Below are positions 14,189 through 21,387 of a stretch of 23,523 nt of DNA, one piece after another; within the stretch, counting starts at the first letter, position 1; each line of letters starts with the position of its first letter. Under the pieces are notes generated by a model, which made no database searches, was not told the origin of the DNA, and worked only from the letters and a program-made list of their open reading frames with translations. The stretch covers positions 1 to 23,523 of the forward strand of contig UQTN01000020.1 in assembly GCA_900543945.1 (NCBI GenBank), read 5' to 3'. The DNA is from an uncultured Collinsella sp. (GTDB lineage: Bacteria > Actinomycetota > Coriobacteriia > Coriobacteriales > Coriobacteriaceae). Position numbers and translations under genes: made by a program.

Positions 14189-14217
14189 AATACGCCCGAC
14201 GGAGCGCCGGGCGTATT
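14189..14217 (-). terminator. Terminator-like hairpin after the isocitrate dehydrogenase gene
   Basis: AATACGCCCG (14189-14198) and CGGGCGTATT (14208-14217) form a perfect 10-bp stem with a 9-base loop. The minus-strand continuation (CTATTG) is only weakly T-rich, so termination may be partial. Confidence 0.7.
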
Positions 14218-14276
14218 GATTCTTAGGTTATACGCAAACACTTAAGTACTATTTAGGCGTTTGCAGCGTGCGTACC

Positions 14277-15362
14277 TTAGGCCAGGTGCGCGATAACGGC
14301 ATCGGCAAAGGCCTGCGTGCCCACAGCGCCCTCAACGGAGCCGGTCTGGGCACGACGCACGTCACCGGTAACCTGCTCACCCTCGTTGAGCGTGGCAGAT
14401 ACGGCGGCACGAATGCGATTGGCAGCATCGTTCTCGCCCAGGTGATCGAGCATCATCGCAGCAGAGAGGATCTCGGCCGTGGGGTTGGCGATATCCTGGC
14501 CAGCGATATCGGGCGCGGAGCCATGCGTTGCCTCGAAGATGGCGCAGTCGGCACCGATGTTGGAGCCGGGGGCCATACCCAGGCCACCTACCAGGCCGGC
14601 GCACAGGTCGCTCACGATGTCACCGTACAGGTTGGGCAGCACCAAGACATCGAAGTCGTTGGGGTTTTGGACCAGGCCCATGCAGGTGGCGTCGACGATC
14701 TTGTCGTTGAACTCGATATCGGGATAGCTGGCGGCCACCTTGCGCGCCACGCGCAGGAACAGGCCGTCGGTCGCCTTCATGATGTTGGCCTTGTGCACGG
14801 CCGTCACCTTTTTGCGACCGCAACGGCGGGCGTACTCAAAGGCGTACTCCACAATGCGGCGGCTCTTGGCGATGGAGATGGGTTTGATCGAGATGGCGGA
14901 ATCCGCGGCGAAGGTCTTCTGGCCCGAGCGCTCGACGAGCTGCGAAAGCTCCTCGACCTCGGCAGCGCCCTCATCGAACTCGATACCGGCGTAGAGGTCC
15001 TCGGTGTTCTCGCGCACGATGACCAGGTCGACGTCACGGAAGCGCGAGCCGTCGCCCGGCTGCGACAGGCAGGGGCGCACGCAGGCGTACAGATCGAAGT
15101 GCTTACGCAGAGCAACATTGACGCTGCGGAAACCCGTGCCGACCGGCGTGGTGATGGGCCCCTTGATGGCGACCTTAGTCTCGGCAACCGCATCGAGCAC
15201 ATGTTGGGGCAGCGGCGTGCCAAACTCGTCCATGACGCCGGCGCCGGCCTCCTGGACGTTCCAATTGATCTGGACACCGGTGGCCTCGACCACGCGGCGC
15301 ATGGCCTGCGTAATCTCGGGACCGATGCCGTCACCGGGAATCAGGACTACATCGTGCGCCAT
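14277..15362 (-). CDS. NAD-type isocitrate dehydrogenase (isocitrate/isopropylmalate family)
   Basis: The 361-residue protein is a full-length decarboxylating beta-hydroxyacid dehydrogenase. It starts with VVLIPGDGIGPE, has the TTPVGTGFRSVNVALRK substrate loop, YACVRPC, VIVRENTEDLYAGIEF, the YGDIVSD metal-binding motif and HGSAPDIAGQDIANPTA. The RENTEDLYAG wording and phospho-loop Ser/Asn favour isocitrate over 3-isopropylmalate. At the coenzyme-discriminating place, where NADP enzymes have Lys-Tyr, this one has Asp-Ile, which favours NAD. It would oxidise isocitrate to 2-oxoglutarate for glutamate supply. The ATG lies 6 bases after the HEAT-like gene, with GAGGAG inside that gene's end, so they are translationally coupled. 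Confidence 0.9.
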   Translation of the reverse strand: MAHDVVLIPGDGIGPEITQAMRRVVEATGVQINWNVQEAGAGVMDEFGTPLPQHVLDAVAETKVAIKGPITTPVGTGFRSVNVALRKHFDLYACVRPCLSQPGDGSRFRDVDLVIVRENTEDLYAGIEFDEGAAEVEELSQLVERSGQKTFAADSAISIKPISIAKSRRIVEYAFEYARRCGRKKVTAVHKANIMKATDGLFLRVARKVAASYPDIEFNDKIVDATCMGLVQNPNDFDVLVLPNLYGDIVSDLCAGLVGGLGMAPGSNIGADCAIFEATHGSAPDIAGQDIANPTAEILSAAMMLDHLGENDAANRIRAAVSATLNEGEQVTGDVRRAQTGSVEGAVGTQAFADAVIAHLA

Positions 15363-15368
15363 AATCTG

Positions 15369-16067
15369 TTACTCCTCGTCTTCGGCGTCGTCAGATTTTT
15401 TAACGCTAGCACGCTTCTTCTTTTTGGAGAGATCCAGGCCAAAACGTTTAACAAGCATTTCGCAAATCTCGCTCGAACGGGCCTTGAGATAGCTGCCCTT
15501 ACCGTTCTCGGCATCGAACTTAAGGCGCAGCGCGAGCTTCTCGGCAACCTCGGCGTCGATCTCGCCCTGGCAAAACTCGTACAGGCAACCGAGCATGTCG
15601 CGATACTCGAGGTCGCCGTGGTAGCACTGGATGGCCTCGTCCAGGATGGGCCAAGCCTCGCGCGAACGCTCGACGCTCGTGGCACCCCACACGCACAGCA
15701 GGCGGAAGGCGGCATAGCGCAGCGTGGAGGAGATCTCGTCGAACAGTGCAGTCTCGGCGCCCTCAAAGGCATCGCCCAGCTGCTCGGGGCAGGTGGTAGC
15801 GAGCGCCGTCAGGGCATCGAGGGCCTCCCAGCGGGTCTGCGCCTCGGGGCGGTCGAGCGCCTCGATCAGCGCAGGCACGCAGGGCACGACGCGCTGCGGG
15901 TCACGCTCGGCCAGCAGATGCAGCACGCGGGCGGCAAACTGGCGGATGCGGCGCGTGGGGCAGCCGAGCTCCTTGACCAGACGGTCGACGGCGTTCTCGT
16001 TCTCCTCTGCCAGCTGGAGCTGTGCCAGCTCCTCGTCGGTGAGCTGTTCGTCTTTGTTTTCTGCCAT
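15369..16067 (-). CDS. HEAT-like repeat protein of unknown function
   Basis: The 232-residue soluble protein is nearly all helical. Segments such as RRIRQFAARVLHLLAERDPQRVVPCVPALIEAL (about 38-71) and QTRWEALDALTALATTCPEQL look like HEAT-type helical pairs. It ends with a Lys-rich then acidic tail (SKKKKRASVKKSDDAEDEE). HEAT proteins are scaffolds for protein-protein contacts; nothing shows an enzyme. It is the third gene in a tight operon, 15 bases after the membrane protein gene and 6 bases before the isocitrate dehydrogenase gene. AAGAGG precedes the ATG. Confidence 0.75.
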   Translation of the reverse strand: MAENKDEQLTDEELAQLQLAEENENAVDRLVKELGCPTRRIRQFAARVLHLLAERDPQRVVPCVPALIEALDRPEAQTRWEALDALTALATTCPEQLGDAFEGAETALFDEISSTLRYAAFRLLCVWGATSVERSREAWPILDEAIQCYHGDLEYRDMLGCLYEFCQGEIDAEVAEKLALRLKFDAENGKGSYLKARSSEICEMLVKRFGLDLSKKKKRASVKKSDDAEDEE

Positions 16068-16082
16068 AGTTACCTCTTCTTA

Positions 16083-16511
16083 CTATTTCTTAGCGTGCTT
16101 GCCAGCACCCTTGCTGTCATCGGCGACCGAGATGAGCTGTCGGTCGGCCACGCCATTGCGACGTGCGCGGCGGCGCTCCTCGGCGTCGCCCGCGTCGGCG
16201 GCGGCGCGATGAGCCTTGTTGACGTTAAAGACCTCGTCGTGCTTGCGCCACGGACCGACGGACTCGCCAAAGCTCATCTTAAGGCCTGCGATAAAGCCGC
16301 CGAGCCAGCCGATCGGCGCAAACTGAACCAGCGGGAACAGCGAGAACACCCAGGTCAGCAGGACGACTGCCGCCGCACCCGCAAAGTTGGCAATCCAGTA
16401 GTCGCGCTTGGTGATCACGCGCTTTTCGCAGGCCCACTGACCGCACAAAAAGCCGATGTAGATCGCAAAGAGAAAGAGCACCAGCGCAAGCACCACGAAC
16501 GTCCAGCTCAT
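16083..16511 (-). CDS. Small membrane protein of unknown function
   Basis: Not recognised. The 142-residue protein has a first membrane helix (about 4-24), a short basic loop (CEKRVITKRDYW), two further hydrophobic stretches (about 37-72) and a basic cytoplasmic tail rich in Arg, Ala and Lys. I chose the ATG at 16511: GGGGAG, which overlaps the stop of the dehydrogenase gene, serves as its ribosome binding site. A longer frame upstream would run through that gene's repeated tail. It is the second gene of the operon, 5 bases after the dehydrogenase. Confidence 0.72.
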   Translation of the reverse strand: MSWTFVVLALVLFLFAIYIGFLCGQWACEKRVITKRDYWIANFAGAAAVVLLTWVFSLFPLVQFAPIGWLGGFIAGLKMSFGESVGPWRKHDEVFNVNKAHRAAADAGDAEERRRARRNGVADRQLISVADDSKGAGKHAKK

Positions 16512-16516
16512 GGGCG

Positions 16517-17596
16517 CTACTCCCCGTGATGGTGGCCGCAGCAGCACTCGTGGCCGTCATCATGGCCGTGGCCGCCGCAGCACTCGTGGTCCTCGCCGTG
16601 ATGGTGGCCGCAACCGCACTCATGGTCGTCGCCGTGCTCGCCGCAACCGCAACCGTCCTCGTGGGCACCGTGCTCCTCGGGGCGATACTGCGACCAGTCC
16701 AGACCGGCGGCGATGGCGTCGGCCTCCTCCTTGTAGAGGACCGTGATGGCCTGGGTGCCCAGCTTGGCGCCACCGATGGCGTCAAGCATATCGTAGAGCG
16801 TAAAGGCCACGTCGGCACCGGGCAGCGCGAGCTCGCGGTCGTCGGCGTAGGCAAGGGCCAGGCGCAGGTCCTTAATGAAGTGCTCGACCATAAAGCCGGG
16901 CTTGTAGTCGCCGTCGAGCGCCTTGGGGGCCAGGCTCTCCATGGCACCGGACTTGCCGGTGCCGCCCAGGATCATCTGGCGGGTCTTCTCCAGGTCAAGG
17001 CCGCTCAGCTCGGCAAATGCCATGGCGTCTGCCATGCCGACCATGCAGGCGCCCAGCGACACCTGGTTGGCGAGCTTGGCAGCCTGGCCCTTGCCGGCAC
17101 CATCGAAGCAGCAGATGGTTGCCGCAAAGGTGGAAAGGATATCGCGGACCGGAGCGATGTCGTTCTCGGTAGCGCCAACGATAGCCGTAAGCGTGCCGGC
17201 GATAGCACCCGACTCGCCGCCGGTGACGGGACAGTCAAACGCCATGCGGCCGGAAACCTGGGCGGCCTCGGCAATGTCACGGGCGAGCTCGGGCGAGCTC
17301 GTGGTGAGGTCGATCAGCACCGCGCCGGGCTTAGTGCAGGCCAGCAGGCCGTCGCCCGCCAGGTAGAGCTCCTCGACCTCGGAGGGATAACCCACCATGG
17401 TAAAGACGACGTCGGCGTTCGCCACGGCATCTGCCGGCGTATCGGCCCAGACTGCGCCGTGCTCGATAAGCGCCGCCGCCTTGGACTTAGTGCGGTTGTT
17501 GACCGTGACGGGATAGCCGGCGTCCAGAATGTGGCCGGCGATGGGGGCACCCATGATTCCGGTGCCGATAAATGCGACAGAGAGCTTGTTTGCCAT
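16517..17596 (-). CDS. Beta-hydroxyacid dehydrogenase (GarR/3-hydroxyisobutyrate type) with a His/Cys-rich tail
   Basis: Residues 1-300 form a complete NAD(P)-dependent beta-hydroxyacid dehydrogenase: FIGTGIMGAPIAGHI (9-23, Rossmann signature), the substrate motif DCPVTGGESGA (121-131) and the catalytic Lys in GKGQAAKLANQ (K174). Substrate could be tartronate semialdehyde, 3-hydroxyisobutyrate or a related acid; sequence does not decide. The usual family length is about 290-300. Here 53 more residues (about 307-359) follow, with 14 His and 9 Cys in motifs such as CGCGHHHGE and CCCGHHHGE, a likely metal-binding appendage. The underlying DNA is repetitive. AAGGAAAGG precedes the ATG at 17596. 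It heads the four-gene operon down to isocitrate dehydrogenase. Confidence 0.9.
   Translation of the reverse strand: MANKLSVAFIGTGIMGAPIAGHILDAGYPVTVNNRTKSKAAALIEHGAVWADTPADAVANADVVFTMVGYPSEVEELYLAGDGLLACTKPGAVLIDLTTSSPELARDIAEAAQVSGRMAFDCPVTGGESGAIAGTLTAIVGATENDIAPVRDILSTFAATICCFDGAGKGQAAKLANQVSLGACMVGMADAMAFAELSGLDLEKTRQMILGGTGKSGAMESLAPKALDGDYKPGFMVEHFIKDLRLALAYADDRELALPGADVAFTLYDMLDAIGGAKLGTQAITVLYKEEADAIAAGLDWSQYRPEEHGAHEDGCGCGEHGDDHECGCGHHHGEDHECCGGHGHDDGHECCCGHHHGE
16520..16678 (-). repeat. Degenerate repeat DNA encoding the His/Cys tail
   Basis: CCGTGATGGTGGCCGCA occurs at 16524-16540 and again at 16596-16612, 72 bases apart, with related partial copies between. The repeats encode HECxCGHHHGE-type units, so the tail has probably grown by repeat duplication and may vary in length between strains. 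Confidence 0.7.
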
Positions 17597-17694
17597 GAAG
17601 CCTTTCCTTTTGGGTTGGGTGTTATTACCAGGTTGAATACTCGGTGCCAGCGTTTGGGCTGTGAGTTGGGATCGATTACGGCCGCGTTACTTGC

Positions 17695-18648
17695 CTACTG
17701 ACCGCGCACGCGGCGGGCGATGCGGTCGGAAAGCGACGCCTTGTCGGCGCGGTTCTTACCCCAAAACGCGCAGGCCACCATGCCGGGGCCCACGTGCGAG
17801 CCGATGGTAGGACCGACGGAGCTGCGAATGATCGTGACGTCGGCGCAGCCCTCCTCCTTGCGGATGGCGGCTTCGAGCCAGTCGCCGTCCTTTTCGGCAT
17901 CGGCCGTCATAATGGCGATGGGCATGGTGCGATCGGGCACATAGTTCTCGCGGAACGACTTGAGAATGGACTTGAGCGCCTTCTTGCGACCGCGGTTGAC
18001 GCCGATCAGCGACAGCGAGCCGGCCAGGTCGTAGGACAGCTCGGGTTTGACGTCGAGCTTTGCCGTGAGCTGTGCCGCCGCGGGCGGAATGCGGCCGCCG
18101 GCAGCCAGCGCGTCAAAGCTCTCGAGCGTAAAGTAACCGTGCACGTAGGTCTTGGCCTCGTTTGCCCAATCGACCAGCTGCTTAGCAGTCAGTCCCGCCG
18201 AGCGCTGGCGCACGGCCTCGAGCGCCAGGAGCTCGCCGGTCGCGCAGGGCAGAGCGTTGTCGACCACGTACAGCTCAAAGTTGGGATACTCGGCGCGCAC
18301 GGCGTCCGCCGCCTGGCACGCGGAGTTGTAGCTCGACGACAGCGCCGAGGTAAAGCACAGGTAGACCGTGGGCGAACCCTCTTTGGCGCACTCGGTAAAG
18401 AACTCGATATAGCGACCGAGCGACACAGCCGAGGTGGACACGCGGGCACCGGCGCGCATGCGGTCGTAGAACTCCTTGGGTGTGATGCTCGACCAGATGT
18501 CATCCGTGCGCTCCTCGCCATCGATAATGAAGGGGAAACCCAAGATATCGACATCGAGGTTCGCGGCGACCTCGGGGCTAAAGTCGCAGCAGGTATCGAC
18601 GACGATGCGGCAACGGCCCGAATGACCGGCGGATGCGGCCTTGTCCAT
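17695..18648 (-). CDS. DegV family fatty-acid-binding protein
   Basis: The 317-residue protein is a full-length DegV (FakB-like) protein. It starts with IVVDTCCDFSPEVA, has the family motifs PFIIDGEERTDD, the S-T-S-A-V-S segment (RVSTSAVSLGRY) and CFTSALSSSYNSA, then GYFTLESFDALAAGGRIP and a C-terminal SSVGPTIGSHVGPG. In Firmicutes these proteins hand fatty acids to the FakA kinase; in Coriobacteriia they are often multi-copy, and no fakA is near. AAGGAG precedes the ATG at 18648; a TTG directly before it would also be in frame. It follows the hibernation-factor terminator, so it likely has its own promoter. Confidence 0.92.
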   Translation of the reverse strand: MDKAASAGHSGRCRIVVDTCCDFSPEVAANLDVDILGFPFIIDGEERTDDIWSSITPKEFYDRMRAGARVSTSAVSLGRYIEFFTECAKEGSPTVYLCFTSALSSSYNSACQAADAVRAEYPNFELYVVDNALPCATGELLALEAVRQRSAGLTAKQLVDWANEAKTYVHGYFTLESFDALAAGGRIPPAAAQLTAKLDVKPELSYDLAGSLSLIGVNRGRKKALKSILKSFRENYVPDRTMPIAIMTADAEKDGDWLEAAIRKEEGCADVTIIRSSVGPTIGSHVGPGMVACAFWGKNRADKASLSDRIARRVRGQ

Positions 18649-18666
18649 CAAAGCGACTCCTTACGT

Positions 18667-18698
18667 AAAAAGGCGGCCACCCGCATGGGATGGCCGCC
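18667..18698 (-). terminator. Terminator of the hibernation-factor gene
   Basis: GGCGGCCA (18672-18679) and TGGCCGCC (18691-18698) form a perfect 8-bp stem, and the minus strand runs on into TTTTT (complement of 18667-18671). Confidence 0.93.
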
Positions 18699-18727
18699 AA
18701 CCGTTAACTCATGCAAGTTAACGTATT

Positions 18728-19312
18728 TTACTCGTCAAGTGTTTCGATGCGGGGCTTGATGATGCCATATCCACCATTCTTACGGTGATACACCACATTG
18801 ATGAGACCGGTCGTCGCGTTCTCGAACACGTAGAAGTCGTGGCCCAGCAGATCGGTCTGCACCAGCGCCTGCTCCTCAGTCATCGGGGTGACGTCGATAA
18901 CCTTCTCGCGGACGAGCAGGTCGTCCTCCTCCTCGGGCAGCAGCAGGTCGGCCAGATCCTCGACGCGCTCGACCGGCGCGACATCCGCGGCGCTGGCACC
19001 GCCCTGGCGGTTGTCCACGACCTTGGTCTTGAACTTACGCAGCTGGCGGGTGACCTTATCGGCGGAGAGGTCGATGGCGGCGTACATATCTGCACCGTGC
19101 TCGGCAACGCGAATCACCGAACCGCGGGCACGAACCGTAACCTCGACGATTGCCGGGTTGGGGTTCGAGGGGTTCTTCTCATAGCGAAGTACAACGTCGA
19201 CCGTCATGGGCTCGATATCGAAAACCTTGAGCGCCTCGCCGATCTTCTCATCCACATGCGCACGCAGAGCATCGGTTACCGTCGTCTTGCGTCCAGAAAC
19301 CTTGATATCCAT
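18728..19312 (-). CDS. hpf: Long-form ribosome hibernation-promoting factor
   Basis: The 194-residue protein matches long HPF/YfiA. The N-terminal domain (about 1-100; MDIKVSGRKTTVTDALRAHVDEKI, then DLSADKVTRQLRK) binds the 30S decoding region, and the C-terminal domain (about 135-194; ALVQTDLLGHDFYVFENATT, VVYHRKNGGYGIIKP) drives 100S dimer formation. Ribosomes are thereby stored in stationary phase or stress. I chose the ATG at 19312, with GGAG 6 bases upstream; the frame stays open 20 codons further but the family starts here. Its own terminator follows, and a 317-base leader region precedes it. Confidence 0.93.
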   Translation of the reverse strand: MDIKVSGRKTTVTDALRAHVDEKIGEALKVFDIEPMTVDVVLRYEKNPSNPNPAIVEVTVRARGSVIRVAEHGADMYAAIDLSADKVTRQLRKFKTKVVDNRQGGASAADVAPVERVEDLADLLLPEEEDDLLVREKVIDVTPMTEEQALVQTDLLGHDFYVFENATTGLINVVYHRKNGGYGIIKPRIETLDE

Positions 19313-19629
19313 ACGTGGCTCCAATCTGCCTCGGGGACTTACTGTACTGGCTATGTACCCATTGCCGTGCATTTAATCACGCGGATTCCCAAAGACCCGA
19401 ATAACGATTGCTTGATACCGCATACCGAAGTCTCGCACTTTTCTGTGGCAAAGTGCGCTATAGGAGGGAGCCGGCGACTTTGTATTTGGTCCCGAAAATT
19501 GGCTTTGACCTGCTGGTTTTATAGAGATGAAAAAGCCGGGCTCCCCTATTGGGGAAGCCCGGCAGTGCGTGTTGAAACCGTGAAGAGGCATCTCTCCTAG
19601 CGCATAGGAGACGCCACCCCTAGCAATAA
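19313..19629. other. Intergenic region upstream of hpf
   Basis: No gene is visible here. It holds a perfect 8-bp hairpin, CGCACTTT (19434-19441) with AAAGTGCG (19450-19457), likely in or near the hpf leader, the terminator of the lipoprotein gene (19531-19563), and a bulged hairpin at 19586-19614 built on CTCCTA and TAGGAG arms, close to the lipoprotein stop. I could not pick a convincing hpf promoter. Confidence 0.6.
19531..19563 (-). terminator. Terminator of the solute-binding lipoprotein gene
   Basis: GCCGGGCTCCCC (19535-19546) pairs with GGGG (19551-19554) and AGCCCGGC (19556-19563), with one bulged A. The minus strand continues TTTTTC. Confidence 0.92.
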
Positions 19630-20637
19630 CTAGCTATTAAGCTTGTTAATGTCGTCGTCGGTGATGGTGTCTTCCTGGCTGGACGATTTGTCTTCGGAGG
19701 GTGCGGTCTCATTGTTGGAATCGGAGGATTCGCTGCCGGAGGATGTGGTCTCGCTGGACTCAGAGTCGCCCGGCTGCACGTTAGCGCCCGAAACCGTCTT
19801 AGTGGTGAGGTCGTAGGGCATCGTGCCGTACCAGACGCAGTGGACCGCCTCGAGCGTGCCGTCGGCCGTAATACCGTCGAGGGCATCGCTCACGGCACGA
19901 CACAGTTCGTCATTGGACGAAAGGCCTGCAACACCAAGCGTCGAGGGCGCCTCGAGCGCACCGACATAGGAGATCTCGCTCATCAGGCGCGCAAGGTAAC
20001 CGCCAGCCGTGGAGTCGCAGATCACATAGTCGACCTCGCCGGACTCGAGCGCCTCAAAGCACTCGTTGATGTTGGAGTAAGTCTTTTGGTTGGCGGTGAT
20101 GCTCTGCTTAGCAAGCGCCTCCTGCGAGGCCGAGGACATCTGGATACCCAGAGTAGACGTGTTAAGGGTATCGGTGGAAACGCTCAGCGACCCACCATCG
20201 CTGGTTTTACCGAACACGGAAGCGGCATCGTACAGGCAGGTGCCGAGCGAGCTAACGTCCCCATCCGTGGAGTTGATCTCGCCGATAAAGATATCAGCCT
20301 TTTTGTCACCGAGCGCGGAACCTGCCGAGGACGCATCGACAAAGGCGACCTTAAGGCCCATGCGGCTTGCGAGGGCGCGGGCAGCGTCGACTGCATACCC
20401 CGTGAGCTCGCCGTCAGCGCCCTGCATGGCCTGCGGCGCATCGGAGGTATCGAGGGCAACCGTCAGGGTACCGGGGGTGACCAGGGCATCATCCGACACC
20501 GCGGGCGTGACGGTCTCGTACTCGATCTGGTCGATCGTGGGAGTCGTGAACGTAGACAGCGGGTTGAACGCGCATCCGCTCAGGCCCAAAACGGCGATGA
20601 CCGCTGCGGTCCCAGCACCTAACCGAGCCGCGTGCAT
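19630..20637 (-). CDS. Solute-binding lipoprotein, extracellular family 3 (polar amino acid type)
   Basis: From the ATG at 20637 the 335-residue protein begins with a lipoprotein signal: a hydrophobic stretch and the lipobox LSGC, with C22 as the lipidated residue. The mature part is a family-3 solute-binding domain: TLTVALDTSDAPQAM, GELTGYAVDAARALASRMGL, ADIFIG and later YVICDSTAGGYLA. It would deliver an amino acid or similar solute to an ABC importer, yet no permease or ATPase gene adjoins, so it is an orphan or a sensor. The last about 50 residues are a Ser/Glu/Asp-rich tail outside the fold. GAGGGG lies 7 bases before this ATG. The frame stays open for another 133 codons upstream, which leaves the start open to question. 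Confidence 0.82.
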   Translation of the reverse strand: MHAARLGAGTAAVIAVLGLSGCAFNPLSTFTTPTIDQIEYETVTPAVSDDALVTPGTLTVALDTSDAPQAMQGADGELTGYAVDAARALASRMGLKVAFVDASSAGSALGDKKADIFIGEINSTDGDVSSLGTCLYDAASVFGKTSDGGSLSVSTDTLNTSTLGIQMSSASQEALAKQSITANQKTYSNINECFEALESGEVDYVICDSTAGGYLARLMSEISYVGALEAPSTLGVAGLSSNDELCRAVSDALDGITADGTLEAVHCVWYGTMPYDLTTKTVSGANVQPGDSESSETTSSGSESSDSNNETAPSEDKSSSQEDTITDDDINKLNS

Positions 20638-21387
20638 CAAGCTGCCCCTCACCATGTCCACTACCCTGCCTTCTGTGTCGTATACGATCCGTGCGTTGCG
20701 CGGAATATCAGGTTGTTCCCACCAGCTGACCTGGTATTTGACCCCACACTTGCGCACCGGGGTGTTTGCTCGGGAGGCCGCAGCCACCTTCACGACTGGC
20801 CCGCTCGCCCGCGAGGCGGTATTGCCCCAAAGAAAGTAGAACGGACGGTGCGGCTTACATCTAGGACGCGCCATGATCGCGCCGCGCGCACGCGGTCGCT
20901 TACGTGGATCCCTTTGACCGCGTCTGTCTTGGACTAGGACGGGCATTTCGTCCGTCCGCAACCACAGCCTGGTAGGAACGTAGCGCATTATAGCTAAGTT
21001 CAAGCTAAAGTTTAAGGTTAGGGGCGTCATTCGCATCGCGAGTACAGATTTCGCAGGTCGGAGTGGGCTATTCGTGCCCCTGTGAAGCCCGGAGCTCCCC
21101 TACGGTGAGTTCCGGGACACCCTTCTTAGGGTGCCGTGGCCAAAAAATGGCAAATATGAGTACTGTCACCAATTTAGTAACAGGCATTTTTGGCCTCTCG
21201 GACAGATTTTGCGCTCAGTGTCGCCAACCTGATGCTTAGTTATTCTACATTTGTTTATTATCTTCTTACTTTATGACGCCTCCGAGTCCTAAATTCCTTG
21301 ATTTTGCTGTTACTGATTTAGTGACAGTACTCATATTTGCCATATTTTGGCCAGGGCATATGATTAACCCCCTATTTTCGACGTGAA
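20638..21387. other. 750-base region without an assigned gene, with open frame, hairpins and MITE-like repeat
   Basis: Bases 20638-21036 continue the lipoprotein frame without a stop; the residues are Arg/Trp rich. Next come two hairpins: CCCGGAGCTC (21088-21097) with GAGTTCCGGG (21107-21116), one G-U pair, and CACCCT (21118-21123) with AGGGTG (21128-21133). Neither has a U-tract. Then follows the inverted-repeat element at 21132-21358. No gene is supported on the plus strand. Confidence 0.55.
21132..21358. mobile_element. MITE-like inverted-repeat element, 227 bp, no coding capacity
   Basis: The left arm 21132-21183 and the reverse complement of 21307-21358 match at 47 of 52 positions. The core shared by both is GGCAAATATGAGTACTGTCA. 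About 123 AT-rich bases lie between. Each arm also holds its own small dyad (CTGTCAC/GTAACAG), and the left arm pairs locally too: TGGCCAAAAAATG (21137 on) with CATTTTTGGCC (ending 21195). No transposase is encoded and I see no clear target duplication. A non-autonomous transposable element or a dispersed regulatory repeat both fit. Confidence 0.68.

Noticed and set aside
14268..16529. Very long open frame on the plus strand (753 codons), and similar long plus-strand frames at 1392-2921, 4737-5930, 5976-7133 and 8250-9329
   Set aside because: They lie opposite well-supported minus-strand enzymes, have no fitting ribosome binding site and show low-complexity, His/Gly/Val-rich translations typical of antisense frames in GC-rich DNA.
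17628..17642. ACCAGGTT near the dehydrogenase start as a third GntR site
   Set aside because: Only a half-site is present, without the dyad, and the gene has no link to amino sugars.
21088..21133. Possible riboswitch formed by two tandem hairpins
   Set aside because: No conserved aptamer features are visible, and the position downstream of the nuclease-fold gene and far from a start codon does not suit a riboswitch.
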